Notes: generated by a model not told the origin, from the sequence alone. 64,000 nt of DNA from Roseovarius sp. Pro17 (GCF_035599575.1 NZ_CP141179.1:992001-1056000), one strand, 5' to 3'; counted from the first letter of the stretch, positions 34,174 to 43,349 are shown. Translations and numbers: made by a program.

Positions 34174-35238
34174 ATGCTGAATATCATCTCGGACGCAGCA
34201 ATACTTGCTTTGATCGGTCTGGGCGGCGGTGTCGTATTGGGACTGGCCGCGCGGCTGGGGCGGTTCTGCACGCTGGGGGCGATCGAGGATTACCTCTATC
34301 AGGGTGACGCCATTCGGCTGCGCATGTGGGGGTTGGCGATTGGGATCGCCGGTTTGGGGTCATTCGGGCTGGTCGGAATTGGCGCGCTCGATCCGGCGCA
34401 GACTATCTATCACCTTGCACCATGGTCGCTCGTCTTTGGCATCCTCGGCGGGCTGCTTTTTGGCTACGGCATGGCGCTGGCCGGGAATTGCGGGTTCGGG
34501 GCGCTGGCCCGGTTTGGTGGCGGCGATCTGCGGTCCTTTGTGATCGTGGTGATGATGGGGATCAGCACGTTCTTTATGCTTTCCGGTCCGTTGGCTCATT
34601 ATCGTCTGGCGGGGCTGGAGCTGACAGAGATGCCGACCCAGATCCGCAGCTATCCGCAGTTTTTAAGTACCGTGACCGGGGTATCCACCGTTGTCTGGGG
34701 CCTGCTGATCAGCGCGGCGCTGACGGCGTGGATGCTGTCGTCACGTGATTTTGCGCGCAACCCCAAGGCGGTGATCTGGGGTGCGCTGGTCGGGCTTGTG
34801 ATCGTGAGCGGTTGGGCGGGCACTCAATGGGTGGCCGATACCGGTTTTGGCGTCCATCCGGTCAACAGCCATACCTTCACCTCGCCGCTGGGCGAGTCGC
34901 TGCTGTTCCTCATGACCTCCAGCGGCGGTGGGCTGTCGTTCGGCGTCGGCTCCGTTGGTGGTGTATTGATCGGCGCATTTGTGGGCAGCCTGATCAAGGG
35001 CCATTTCCGATGGGAGGCCTGCGAGGACCCACGCGAGTTAAAGCGACAGGTTCTGGGCGCGATCCTGATGGGGTTCGGCGCGGCGCTGGCAATGGGTTGT
35101 ACCATCGGGCAGGGGATTTCGGCCTTTTCCCTGCTGACGTTGAATGCACCGATCGTCTTTGCCTCGATCTTTGCCGGGGCGGCACTTGGTCTGCGCCAGT
35201 TGATTGCTGGACTGTCCTTGCGGCGACTCTATCCGTAG
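34174..35238 (+). CDS. YeeE/YedE family sulfur transporter, sox-linked
   Basis: A 354-residue membrane protein with about ten hydrophobic segments. The conserved Cys contexts are 'LGRFCTLGAIEDY', 'AGNCGFGALARFGGGDLRS' and 'MGCTIGQGISAFS', as in thiosulfate transporters of the TsuA type and Pmp proteins. Transcribed after soxR in the same direction, it probably imports thiosulfate or a related sulfur compound. It is a distant paralogue of 21752-22795. Confidence 0.9.
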   Translation: MLNIISDAAILALIGLGGGVVLGLAARLGRFCTLGAIEDYLYQGDAIRLRMWGLAIGIAGLGSFGLVGIGALDPAQTIYHLAPWSLVFGILGGLLFGYGMALAGNCGFGALARFGGGDLRSFVIVVMMGISTFFMLSGPLAHYRLAGLELTEMPTQIRSYPQFLSTVTGVSTVVWGLLISAALTAWMLSSRDFARNPKAVIWGALVGLVIVSGWAGTQWVADTGFGVHPVNSHTFTSPLGESLLFLMTSSGGGLSFGVGSVGGVLIGAFVGSLIKGHFRWEACEDPRELKRQVLGAILMGFGAALAMGCTIGQGISAFSLLTLNAPIVFASIFAGAALGLRQLIAGLSLRRLYP

Positions 35239-35260
35239 ATCGAACCGCACGCGCTAGGCT

Positions 35261-35780
35261 TTACACAACCGCCGGATTTTCCACATCCCGGCCCAGAGCC
35301 GTAAGGTCAGAGTAATGATCGCCGATCCTGTGATGAGGGCGGCCCCCCACTACCGCGCCAAGGGCGACAACCAGTTCGTCCACCGCAGGCGCGTCGGGGA
35401 TTGAAAACTGAACCGTCAGATAATGCGATCGCCGCCCGGTGTCATTCTTGTCCATCAGCGGGATCTGGATCTGCGTGTTTGCAGGCCCGCGCGTGTTGGT
35501 GAACTCCAGATAGATTTCGGCGCCGACGCCATCGCGGTAGAAATCGCCGAATAGCAGCGTGTGGATCAGCGCGGACGCATGTGCCAGTCAGAATTTTGCC
35601 CAAGGGCGGGGCCATGCGCTTGATGTCGGCGCCGAGCTCGTTGACTTAGCCGCGCATCATTCAGGGGGTGGTGACCATAGCAGCGACGCCGATCATGCGC
35701 AGCGGTGGCGTGACGGCGCGCTGCCCCTCGCGGTAGATCGTTTCATCGAAGGTGATGGTTTTTCTCAATGAAGATAGCAT
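35261..35780 (-). pseudogene. Amino acid synthesis (AA_synth/DUF1185) family protein, disrupted
   Basis: The minus strand from an ATG at 35780 (AGGAG upstream) reads 'RKTITFDETIYREGQRAVTPPLRMIGVAAMV', the N-terminus of the AA_synth family, then hits TGA at 35663-35661 and TAA at 35648-35646. The C-terminal part continues in another frame down to 35261, reading 'PANTQIQIPLMDKND', 'RSHYLTVQFSIPDAPAVDEL' and 'GGRPHHRIG'. Family members are near 190 residues; about 172 codons remain, so an internal deletion is likely too. It lies directly downstream of the CoA-transferase fusion gene and was probably the last gene of that operon. Confidence 0.75.
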
Positions 35781-35800
35781 CGCTACTCCTTGATATCGTT

Positions 35801-37909
35801 TCAGATTTCGTAACGCGTTCTGTCGGCGATCCGGTTCACCGTTCCGGTAGTTTGGTCGCCCTGATAGATCCCGAAACTGCCGTGTCGGAATTCTTTGGTG
35901 TAACGCGACAGCATGCTGCGCTCGGCGGCAGAAGTAATTGAATCAAAAGGGATGCCGGCAAAGTCGAAGCAACGCATCGTCGCAGGGATGTCACCTGTCA
36001 CCGTGCCGTGGTAGTAGATCCGGTGCTGATCTGCCTCGCGATCGTGATAAACGGCGTAGAGATGCTCCAGAACCGGACTTAGGCCCAGATCTTTCAGCAT
36101 TGCGATCAACCCGTCCAGATTGCCGCTCGTCGCGGGCGCAGTCGGCAGGGTATACGTGCCGTCCTGCTTCGCCTGCAACACGACTTGCCCGTCCTTTACG
36201 ACCAATGCGCCGACGGCCACGTTGTCGGCCTCGCCCGCCGCCTTGACCAGTTCCTCTTCCAACCCGATCGAGAAATACCCGCCGCGGTGATAGCCCAAGG
36301 GTTGCTTGTCCGTTGTTTCATGCGCCAGAACCCGGCCGATCAGAACAAGGTGATCGCCCGCATCCACCAGCTTGTGCCGCGCGCAGGCAAAGGTGCAGAG
36401 CGAGTCGTCCAGCAGAGGAACATTCTCAGATCCGCTGTGCCATCCCGCCTCGTTGAACTTGTCCGGAGAGCGTGACGCGAACAGGCCCGAGACTGCCTTT
36501 TGATCTTCGGACAGGACGTTGATGGCGAAATGTCCGGCCTCGGCAAAGACATCGCAGCTATGCGCGGTTTTGGCGATGCAGACCAGCAAGAGCGGCGGGT
36601 CGAGCGATACGGACGTAAAGGAATTCGCGGTAAAACCGCGTGGTGTGCCGTCGGCCTGCCGTGTGGTCACCACCGTGACCCCGGTGGGGAAGGTGCCGAA
36701 TGCATTGCGCAAGGCCAGCTTGTCCTCTTGTGGTATCTGCGGCGCGGCGGCGGATTGCACTAGTGCATCATGCTCGCCCAGTGTCGGCGGCGGCGCATAG
36801 GGCCTCTCGGGGCGGCTTGCAAAGCGCAGGGGGTTGGCGGCCACGGTCCACGGCTTCGCCCCGGCGCTCGGGTGGTCGATCTGCGTCAGCATCCCGCGCG
36901 CGGCGACATGCGGATCGGCAAAGATATCCTTAATCGTATTGAGCGGCCCGAACGGCACCTTGCCGCCCAGCAGGTCCGTCAGCGCGGCCTTGTCGTGACG
37001 TGCCGTCCACTCGCCGACCATCCTGTTGACCTCGCCGCGCTCGATTGCCCGCGCGGCGCGGGTGGCATAGCGCGGATCGCTGCCCAGTTCGGGGCGATCC
37101 ATGATCTGTGACAGAACCTGCCAAAATGCATCGTCGACGATCCCCAAGGCGATGGCGCCGTCGGTGGTGGGGAACACGCCGAAGGGTGCCAGAAACGGAT
37201 GCCCGTTACCCTCGGGGCCGGGAACCGCGCCGGTCATATCGTGCAGATAGGTGGCCCGCTCGCAGAGCGAAATCATGGCGTCATACATCGCGACATCGGT
37301 AAACTGGCCCTTGCCGGTCGCCTCAGCCTCGCGCAGCGCGGCCATGATACCGAACGACATCATGAGCCCGGTAAAGATATCGCCGACACCCGGCCCAACC
37401 TTGGTCGGGCTATTGGCATTCGGCCCGGTGATCGCCATGACCCCGCCCATCGCCTGCGCCACCACGTCGTAGGAGGGCCAATCCGAATAGGGGCTTTCGC
37501 CCGTGCGCGGATCACCAAAACCGCGAATGGCGGCATAGACCAGCTTGGGGTTGGCCTCCGCGAGACTCTCATAGGACAGGCCCAGCCGCTCCATGACGCC
37601 GGGGCGGAAATTTTCGACAACGACATCCGCCGTCGCGGCCAGTGCGCGAAACGCCGCCTTGCCCTCTTCTGATTTGAGATTGAGTTGAACGCTTTTCTTG
37701 TTGCGGTTCAGGCTGACGAAATACCCCGCCCAGAGGCGTTCGGGATCGTCGTCGCGAAAAGGGCCATTGGTGCGACTGGTGTCACCGCCCGCGCCTTCGA
37801 TCTTGATCACCTCGGCACCGTGATCGGCCAGCATCATCGTGCAATAAGGCCCCGACAACATGCGGCTGAGATCCAGAACGCGGATGCCCTTTAGGATGTC
37901 CGTTGTCAT
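35801..37909 (-). CDS. CaiB-type CoA-transferase fused to flavin reductase and a Nudix-like domain
   Basis: A 702-residue single reading frame with three parts. Residues 1-385 are a type III CoA-transferase ('GIRVLDLSRMLSGPYCTMMLADHGAEVIKIE', 'NLKSEEGKAAFRALAATADVVVENFRPG', catalytic Asp177 in 'GVGDIFTG'). Residues 396-555 are a flavin reductase ('LRNAFGTFPTGVTVVTT', 'GFTANSFTSVSLDPPLLLVCI', 'YHRGGYFSIGLEEE'). Residues 565-702 look like a degenerate Nudix domain without a Nudix box. The first part could transfer CoA between carnitine-related acids; the second would feed reduced flavin to the LLM monooxygenase at 40503. The start overlaps the stop of the downstream hydrolase in ATGA fashion. 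Confidence 0.88.
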   Translation of the reverse strand: MTTDILKGIRVLDLSRMLSGPYCTMMLADHGAEVIKIEGAGGDTSRTNGPFRDDDPERLWAGYFVSLNRNKKSVQLNLKSEEGKAAFRALAATADVVVENFRPGVMERLGLSYESLAEANPKLVYAAIRGFGDPRTGESPYSDWPSYDVVAQAMGGVMAITGPNANSPTKVGPGVGDIFTGLMMSFGIMAALREAEATGKGQFTDVAMYDAMISLCERATYLHDMTGAVPGPEGNGHPFLAPFGVFPTTDGAIALGIVDDAFWQVLSQIMDRPELGSDPRYATRAARAIERGEVNRMVGEWTARHDKAALTDLLGGKVPFGPLNTIKDIFADPHVAARGMLTQIDHPSAGAKPWTVAANPLRFASRPERPYAPPPTLGEHDALVQSAAAPQIPQEDKLALRNAFGTFPTGVTVVTTRQADGTPRGFTANSFTSVSLDPPLLLVCIAKTAHSCDVFAEAGHFAINVLSEDQKAVSGLFASRSPDKFNEAGWHSGSENVPLLDDSLCTFACARHKLVDAGDHLVLIGRVLAHETTDKQPLGYHRGGYFSIGLEEELVKAAGEADNVAVGALVVKDGQVVLQAKQDGTYTLPTAPATSGNLDGLIAMLKDLGLSPVLEHLYAVYHDREADQHRIYYHGTVTGDIPATMRCFDFAGIPFDSITSAAERSMLSRYTKEFRHGSFGIYQGDQTTGTVNRIADRTRYEI

Positions 37910-38718
37910 TGCATCTGTCCTTTGAAAATGTGGTCGTAAAAGGCCCGCAACGGCCCGTTTACCGCGCCCGGATTTTCCACCAGCGCCATGTGCCGAAGGC
38001 CGGGCAGGATATGCACTTCGGCACCCTTTATCTCGGCGGCGATAGCGACGGTCATTTCAGGGCCGTTACCATAATCCTCATCTCCGGTCATCACGAGAGT
38101 GGGGCAGGTAATAGGGGGCGTCGGTGCCGTGATTTCGGCTATGCCGTCGGCGAGAACCCGGTAAACCGTGTGATAAATCGCAACATCATTGGCCATGACC
38201 CACGAGCGGACGAGGTCCATCATCACCGGATTGGCCATGCGGAAACGTTCGGTAAACCACCGCTCCAACGCAGCATTCACTGTCGATGTGGGACCGTTCA
38301 GTCGCGCCTGCTCGACTCGTTTCAGGATGGCCGCTTGCGCTGCATCAGTGCGTTGATGTGGCGAATGAAGGATTGCCAGCGCGGCCACCCTCCCGGGCGC
38401 GTCCTGTGCTGTGCGCCGCGCGATCATGCCGCCCAGCGAGAACCCCGTGATCGCCGCGGACCCGATTCCGCAATGATCCAGCAGATCAATCAACTGGCGC
38501 GAAAACAGCGATAGCGACGGGGTTTCGGGCGGCGCAGCGCTGTCGCCGTGGCCGAAAAGATCATAGCTCAGCACGCGGTAACGGTCGCAAAACGCGGGCG
38601 TGGTCCATTGCCAGCACTGCCTGTTCAGGCCCAGCCCGTGGATCAGAACGATGCAGGGCGCATTTTCAGGGCCGGCCAGATCGTAGGCTGTTCCGTCCGG
38701 GGCTTGGCCGTCCATCAT
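37906..38718 (-). CDS. Alpha/beta hydrolase
   Basis: A 270-residue cytoplasmic hydrolase of the enol-lactonase/esterase type: oxyanion region 'VLIHGLGLNRQCW', nucleophile Ser in 'GFSLGGMIARR', acid in 'VMTGDEDYG' and His in 'ILPGLRHMALVE'. It is the first gene of the minus-strand operon that contains the CoA-transferase fusion and the disrupted AA_synth gene. Because no hotdog-type betainyl-CoA thioesterase is visible in this island, it could serve as a CoA-thioester or lactone hydrolase, but that is a guess. Confidence 0.85.
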   Translation of the reverse strand: MMDGQAPDGTAYDLAGPENAPCIVLIHGLGLNRQCWQWTTPAFCDRYRVLSYDLFGHGDSAAPPETPSLSLFSRQLIDLLDHCGIGSAAITGFSLGGMIARRTAQDAPGRVAALAILHSPHQRTDAAQAAILKRVEQARLNGPTSTVNAALERWFTERFRMANPVMMDLVRSWVMANDVAIYHTVYRVLADGIAEITAPTPPITCPTLVMTGDEDYGNGPEMTVAIAAEIKGAEVHILPGLRHMALVENPGAVNGPLRAFYDHIFKGQMQ

Positions 38719-38902
38719 TTAATGCCGCCGCAAATGGGAATCTGACCCGTCGGGAAAATAAAACCGACCGCGCAAATGACGTGCGATAGTGGCAGAACGC
38801 CCCCGCCAATCGCTAGCGGCCCGCTAATTATCTGTCTGATTTCTGCCATCTGAATGTCTCCCTTGAGGCCACGTTAAACGCCATGGCGTCGACGCGCCTT
38901 CT

Positions 38903-38930
38903 TATTTTTCGACATGAGGTGACGAAAATA
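38903..38930. promoter_or_regulatory. Shared operator-like motif, copy A (ALDH operon promoter)
   Basis: TTTTCG (38906-38911)-N11-CGAAAA (38923-38928), extended to TATTTTTCG and CGAAAATA arms; the spacer is ACATGAGGTGA and TACGCAGG follows. It lies 60-90 nt before the ALDH start. The same layout appears at 53691-53713 and, on the other strand, at 43327-43349. Confidence 0.65.
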
Positions 38931-38991
38931 CGCAGGCTTGCCGAGATTATCCGTAAAGAATGGACATCGTGACGAAGGAGGAGTCCCCGAC

Positions 38992-40476
38992 ATGACTGAT
39001 ATTCGGACCTACAAGATGCTGATCGACGGCCAATGGGTCGATGCGTCGGAGGGTGGCCTGTTCGACAGCACCAATCCCACCACCGGAGAGGTCTGCGCGC
39101 GCGTCCCTGAAGCGACCGCCGAGGACGTCGACCGCGCCGTGCGTGCCGCACACCGTGCCGGGACGGACGGGCCTTGGGCCAAAATGACGCCGTCCGAGCG
39201 GGGCAAATGCCTGCGAAAGCTGGCGGAACTTCTGGTCGATAAATCCGAGGAACTGGGGCGTATCGAATCCATCGACACCGGCAAGATGCTCAAGGAAACG
39301 CGTTGGCAGGCGGCATACATCGCCGAATTTTTCCAGTTCTACGCAGGCTGCGCCGACAAGATCAGCGGCGAGACACTGCCCATCGACAAGCCCGACATGT
39401 TCGTTTTTACCAAGCGTGAACCGCTGGGTGTGGTCGCTGCCGTGGTGCCGTGGAACAGCCAGCTTTTCCTTGTCGCGGTCAAGATTGGCCCGGCGTTGGC
39501 GGCGGGCAATACGGTCGTGCTGAAAGCGTCCGAACACGCCTCGGGTGCGATGCTGGATTTCGGACAGTTGATGAGCGAGGCCGGCTTTCCGCCCGGTGTC
39601 GTCAACATTGTCAGCGGCCACGGTGATCCTTGCGGGCGTACCCTGACCGCGCATCCACTGGTCGCGCGCATATCGTTTACCGGGGGGCCGAACGCCGCGC
39701 GCCATGTGCTGGAGAATTCCAAGAACAACTTTGCCGAAGTGTCGCTGGAATTGGGCGGCAAGTCGCCCTTTATCGTGTTCGACGATGCCAATATTGAAAG
39801 CGCGGTCAACGCGTCCATCGCCGGTATTTTCGGCGCGGCGGGGCAGAGTTGCGTGGCGGGGTCGCGCCTTTATCTGCACGAGGATATCGCGGATGAGTTT
39901 CTGGACCGAATGACGGCAATGGCCAAGACGATCCGCATCGGCGATCCGTTGGCCGACGAAACCCAGATGGGGCCGCTCTGCACCACCGGGCAGCTTGAAC
40001 ATATCAAGGCCGAGGTGGCCCATGCCCAGACCGAAGGCGGCATCGTTCTGACGGGCGGCAAGCAGCCCGAGGGGCTGGAGGGCGGCCTGTTTTATGAACC
40101 GACGATCATCGACTGCCCGCGTCAGGATCTGCGCATTGTGGATACTGAGCTTTTTGGCCCTGTCCTGTGCGTGCAACGTTTCAAGACCGAGGATGAGGCA
40201 TTAGCGCTGGCCAACGATTCCGAACACGGGCTGGCCGCCGGCATCTTTACCCAAAACAGCGCGCGTTCGCTGCGTATGGCCAATGCCGTGCGCGCCGGGA
40301 TCGTCTGGGTGAACACCTATCGCGTGGTGTCGCCGATCGCCGAATTCGGCGGCGTCAAGGGATCGGGCTATGGCCGCGAAAGCGGCTTTCAGGCGATGTA
40401 CGACTACACCCGGCCCAAGACCATATGGATGAACACCTCGGACGAGCCGATGGCGAACCCTTTCGTGATGCGCTGA
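38992..40476 (+). CDS. Aldehyde dehydrogenase (NAD(P)+)
   Basis: A 494-residue ALDH superfamily enzyme. The start follows a GGAGG site about 11 nt upstream. It has the NAD-site 'VVPWNSQLFLVAVKIGPALAAGNTVVLK', Glu253 in 'LELGGKSPF' and catalytic Cys287 in 'GAAGQSCVAG'. It opens the operon ALDH, LLM monooxygenase, CaiD-like hydratase, carnitine dehydrogenase. A betaine aldehyde or trimethylaminobutyraldehyde substrate fits the context; the sequence alone does not fix it. Confidence 0.9.
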   Translation: MTDIRTYKMLIDGQWVDASEGGLFDSTNPTTGEVCARVPEATAEDVDRAVRAAHRAGTDGPWAKMTPSERGKCLRKLAELLVDKSEELGRIESIDTGKMLKETRWQAAYIAEFFQFYAGCADKISGETLPIDKPDMFVFTKREPLGVVAAVVPWNSQLFLVAVKIGPALAAGNTVVLKASEHASGAMLDFGQLMSEAGFPPGVVNIVSGHGDPCGRTLTAHPLVARISFTGGPNAARHVLENSKNNFAEVSLELGGKSPFIVFDDANIESAVNASIAGIFGAAGQSCVAGSRLYLHEDIADEFLDRMTAMAKTIRIGDPLADETQMGPLCTTGQLEHIKAEVAHAQTEGGIVLTGGKQPEGLEGGLFYEPTIIDCPRQDLRIVDTELFGPVLCVQRFKTEDEALALANDSEHGLAAGIFTQNSARSLRMANAVRAGIVWVNTYRVVSPIAEFGGVKGSGYGRESGFQAMYDYTRPKTIWMNTSDEPMANPFVMR

Positions 40477-40502
40477 AACGATATTTCTGAGGAGCCCAAG
40501 AC

Positions 40503-41537
40503 ATGAAATTCCACCTTGCGATCAACCTCGAGCGGCTCGACGACAGCCTCGATATGAACGACGTCGCGCGCCACACGATCAAGATGGTGCAGATGGCGGA
40601 AGAGGGCGGCTTTGACATCGTATGGTCGGCCGAACATCACGCGCTGGAAATGACCATCGCGCCGAACCCGCTGCAACTGCTGACATGGTGGGCAGGCGAA
40701 ACGGACAAAATCCGCCTTGGCACGGCCGTGGCGACGGCGGCATATTGGCATCCCATAAACCTCGCGGGCGAGGCGGCGTTTGTGGACCTGATCAGCGGTG
40801 GCCGTCTGGAATTTGGCATCGGTTCGGGCGCCTATCAGCGCGAGTTTGATCGGATGAAACCGGGGCTGAAACAGTCTGACGGCTATCGCTACGTGCAGGA
40901 AATGTTGCCTGCGCTTCGCGCGCTCTGGCAGGGCGATTATGCCCATGACGGCGAATATTGGCAGTTTCCGACCTCCACATCGGTCCCCAAGCCGGTGCAG
41001 GACGAGGTGCCCGTCTGGGTCGCCGCCCGCTCGCCCATCACCTATGATTATGCGGTCCAGAACAAGTGCCACATCAATTGCTGGCCTCTGACACGCCCCT
41101 TCGCCGAGGCCGAACTATACAAACAGCAGTTGGACGAGGCGATAGCCAAGGCCGACAACGGCTGGTCCCCCCGCTTTGCCTTGATGCGCCATGCCTGCGT
41201 CTATGACAATGCGGGCGACCGCGAGTCGGCGCTCAAGGCCATTCGCACCCTTTTGGGCCAGTTCGAAAACCTCTTTCGCAACACCGGCGATGTCGTCAAC
41301 GGCTTTCCCAAGCAGATCCCGCTAAACGAGCTGGAGGGGCGAGAGCAGTACGATCCGGCCATGCTGGAAGAAAACCTGATGTTCGGCTCGCCAGACGAGT
41401 GCATCGCCAAGCTGAAACACTACGAGGCATTGGGGGTCAATGAGTACATCTACTACGCCTCTATGGGACTGGATCACGAGGCGCAGAAACGTTCGCTGAG
41501 GATGTTCTGCAACGACGTCATCCCTGCATTTCAATGA
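40503..41537 (+). CDS. LLM-class flavin-dependent monooxygenase
   Basis: A 344-residue bacterial luciferase-like TIM-barrel protein: 'MAEEGGFDIVWSAEHHALE', 'IRLGTAVATAAYWHPINLAGEAAFVDLISGGRLEFGIGSGAYQREFDRM', and a late 'GSPDECIAKLKHYEALGVNEYI'. Such enzymes use FMNH2 supplied by a separate reductase; the flavin reductase domain in the 35801-37909 protein is the obvious partner. Its stop overlaps the next start (ATGA). The substrate is unknown; the operon suggests a trimethylammonium compound. Confidence 0.88.
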   Translation: MKFHLAINLERLDDSLDMNDVARHTIKMVQMAEEGGFDIVWSAEHHALEMTIAPNPLQLLTWWAGETDKIRLGTAVATAAYWHPINLAGEAAFVDLISGGRLEFGIGSGAYQREFDRMKPGLKQSDGYRYVQEMLPALRALWQGDYAHDGEYWQFPTSTSVPKPVQDEVPVWVAARSPITYDYAVQNKCHINCWPLTRPFAEAELYKQQLDEAIAKADNGWSPRFALMRHACVYDNAGDRESALKAIRTLLGQFENLFRNTGDVVNGFPKQIPLNELEGREQYDPAMLEENLMFGSPDECIAKLKHYEALGVNEYIYYASMGLDHEAQKRSLRMFCNDVIPAFQ

Positions 41538-42352
41538 TCGGAAAAACCATGACAGACGGAGTGACGCTGCGCCGTGATGGCCACGTTCTGGAAGTGACGC
41601 TGGACCGGCCCAAGGTGAACGCGATCGACGTTCCCACATCACGGGCGCTGGCGGACGCGTTCAAGGAATTGCGCGACGATCCAGAGTTGCGCGTTGCCAT
41701 CCTGACTGGCGGCGGGGATCGGATATTCTCGGCCGGTTGGGACCTCAAGGCGCTCAATGATGGCGATATGCAGCTGGATAATTGGTGGGAGACGGACGAT
41801 TACGGCGAGGGCGGTTTTACCGGCCTCACCGAAAACTGGACACTGAACAAGCCGGTGATCGCCGCGATCAACGGCCACGCAATTGGTGGCGGGTTTGAGA
41901 TGGCGATGGGGTGCGATCTGTTGATCGCTGCCGATCATGTTGAGTTTGGCCTGCCCGAAATGCCACTGGGGATCGTGCCGGATGCGGGCGCGCTTCAACG
42001 TCTGCCGCGCCTTATCCCGCGCAATATCGCGATGGAGATGTTCCTGCTGGGCCGTCGCATGACGGCTAGTGAGGCCGCGCATTATGGGCTGGTCAACAAG
42101 GTGGTTCCTGCTGCTGGGCTGATGGACGCTGCGCGCGAGTGGGCCGCCTCAATCGCATGGTCTGCGCCCTTGGCGATGCAGACCGTAAAGGAAGTGCAGC
42201 GCACCATTGAGTGTGTGCCGCTGGAGCAGGCGTTCCACAAAATGCGTACTGACCCGATGCCGACTTACCGCAAGATGTTGAAATCCGAGGATGCTGCCGA
42301 AGGCGTGGCCGCCTTTGTCGAAAAACGCGAACCAAAGTTCAAGGGGCGCTGA
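41534..42352 (+). CDS. Crotonobetainyl-CoA hydratase-like enoyl-CoA hydratase (CaiD family)
   Basis: A 272-residue crotonase. It follows CaiD of E. coli closely in motif order: 'LEVTLDRPKVNAID', 'IFSAGWDLKALNDG', 'GGFTGLTE', 'KPVIAAINGHAIGGGFEMAMG', 'LPEMPLGIVPDAGALQRLPR', 'GRRMTASEA' and the end 'EKREPKFKGR'. It should hydrate crotonobetainyl-CoA to L-carnitinyl-CoA. The ATG at 41534 overlaps the preceding stop; the ATG at 41549 would align better with the CaiD N-terminus and is an alternative start. Confidence 0.85.
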   Translation: MIGKTMTDGVTLRRDGHVLEVTLDRPKVNAIDVPTSRALADAFKELRDDPELRVAILTGGGDRIFSAGWDLKALNDGDMQLDNWWETDDYGEGGFTGLTENWTLNKPVIAAINGHAIGGGFEMAMGCDLLIAADHVEFGLPEMPLGIVPDAGALQRLPRLIPRNIAMEMFLLGRRMTASEAAHYGLVNKVVPAAGLMDAAREWAASIAWSAPLAMQTVKEVQRTIECVPLEQAFHKMRTDPMPTYRKMLKSEDAAEGVAAFVEKREPKFKGR

Positions 42353-42353
42353 T

Positions 42354-43304
42354 ATGTACCGCGATCCCGGCAAAGTAACCCGCATCGCCAGCATTGGCGG
42401 CGGGCCTATAGGTGGTGGCTGGACCGCACATTTCCTGGCCCGTGGCTATGACGTGACCAGCTATCTGCACAACCCCGCCGAAGTGGCTGCGTTTCGCACC
42501 ATTCTGGACACCGCGTGGCGCAGTCTGACCGATCTAGGTCTAGCCCCCGGTGCGTCGCTCGACCGGCTAAGCGTATCGCATAATCTGCCCGAGGCGGTAG
42601 CGGGGACCGAGTTCATTCAGGAAAGCGCGCCAGAAAATCTGGCGATGAAACAGGCGCTCTACAAGACATTGGGCGACGTCGTGCCGCCCGATGTGGTGAT
42701 CGGGTCGTCAACCTCCGGCCTGATGATGAGCGATATTCAGGCCGACTGCGCCACGCCCGAGCGCACGGTGATTGCGCATCCGTTTAACCCGCCCTATCTG
42801 CTGCCGCTGGTCGAGATTGTGGGCGGGCGCAAGACCGACCCTGCCGCCGTCGAGTGGGCCGGACGGTTTTACGAGGTGGCGGGCAAGGCGCCGCTTTTGA
42901 TGAAAAAGGAAATCCCCGGCTTTATCGCCACCCGACTGCAAGAGGCGCTCTGGCGCGAGGCGTTGCACATGGTCGCCAATGGTGAGGCGACCCCCGAAGA
43001 TATCGACATCGCCCTGATGAACGGCCCCGCGCCGCGCATGGTGGCGCAGGGCCAGTGCATGGCGTTTCATGTGGCCTGCGGGGCAGGGGGCATGGCCACC
43101 AATCTGGATCAGTTCGGCCCGGCCCTGAAACTGCCCTGGACGCGGCTGGAGGCACCTGAACTGACGCAGGAGCTGCGCGACCGGATGGTCGACGGATGCA
43201 ATGCCATCGCCGGAGATTGCCATTTCGCGGATATGGCGGCGCAGCGGGATCGGGAAATCGTCGCGGTCCTCAACGCATTGCGGGATGTGCGCCGCGACAG
43301 GTGA
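42354..43304 (+). CDS. cdhA: L-carnitine dehydrogenase (3-hydroxyacyl-CoA dehydrogenase fold)
   Basis: A 316-residue NAD-dependent dehydrogenase with Rossmann loop 'IASIGGGPIGGGWTAHFLARG', 'TEFIQESAPENLAMKQALYK', 'SSTSGLMMSD', catalytic His in 'VIAHPFNPPYLLPLVEIVGG' and a C-terminal helical dimerisation domain. Length and motifs match L-carnitine 3-dehydrogenases, which form 3-dehydrocarnitine. In several rhizobia this enzyme is fused to a hotdog betainyl-CoA thioesterase; here the fusion is absent. It starts 1 nt after the CaiD-like gene's stop. Confidence 0.85.
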   Translation: MYRDPGKVTRIASIGGGPIGGGWTAHFLARGYDVTSYLHNPAEVAAFRTILDTAWRSLTDLGLAPGASLDRLSVSHNLPEAVAGTEFIQESAPENLAMKQALYKTLGDVVPPDVVIGSSTSGLMMSDIQADCATPERTVIAHPFNPPYLLPLVEIVGGRKTDPAAVEWAGRFYEVAGKAPLLMKKEIPGFIATRLQEALWREALHMVANGEATPEDIDIALMNGPAPRMVAQGQCMAFHVACGAGGMATNLDQFGPALKLPWTRLEAPELTQELRDRMVDGCNAIAGDCHFADMAAQRDREIVAVLNALRDVRRDR

Positions 43305-43326
43305 CATGGGGTTCGAGGAATGCGTA

Positions 43327-43349
43327 ATTTCGCCACCAGACCGCGAGAT
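43327..43349. promoter_or_regulatory. Shared operator-like motif, copy C (BKACE operon promoter)
   Basis: Read on the minus strand: ATCTCG-N11-CGAAAT followed by TACGCA, with GGTGG at the end of the spacer, matching copy A (CGAAAA, TACGCA, GGTGA). It lies between cdhA and the BKACE gene, about 71-93 nt before the BKACE start, so the second operon has its own promoter. Confidence 0.5.

Noticed and set aside
38947..40176. Minus-strand open frame of 409 codons opposite the aldehyde dehydrogenase
   Set aside because: Aldehyde dehydrogenase motifs are complete on the plus strand; the antisense frame has none.
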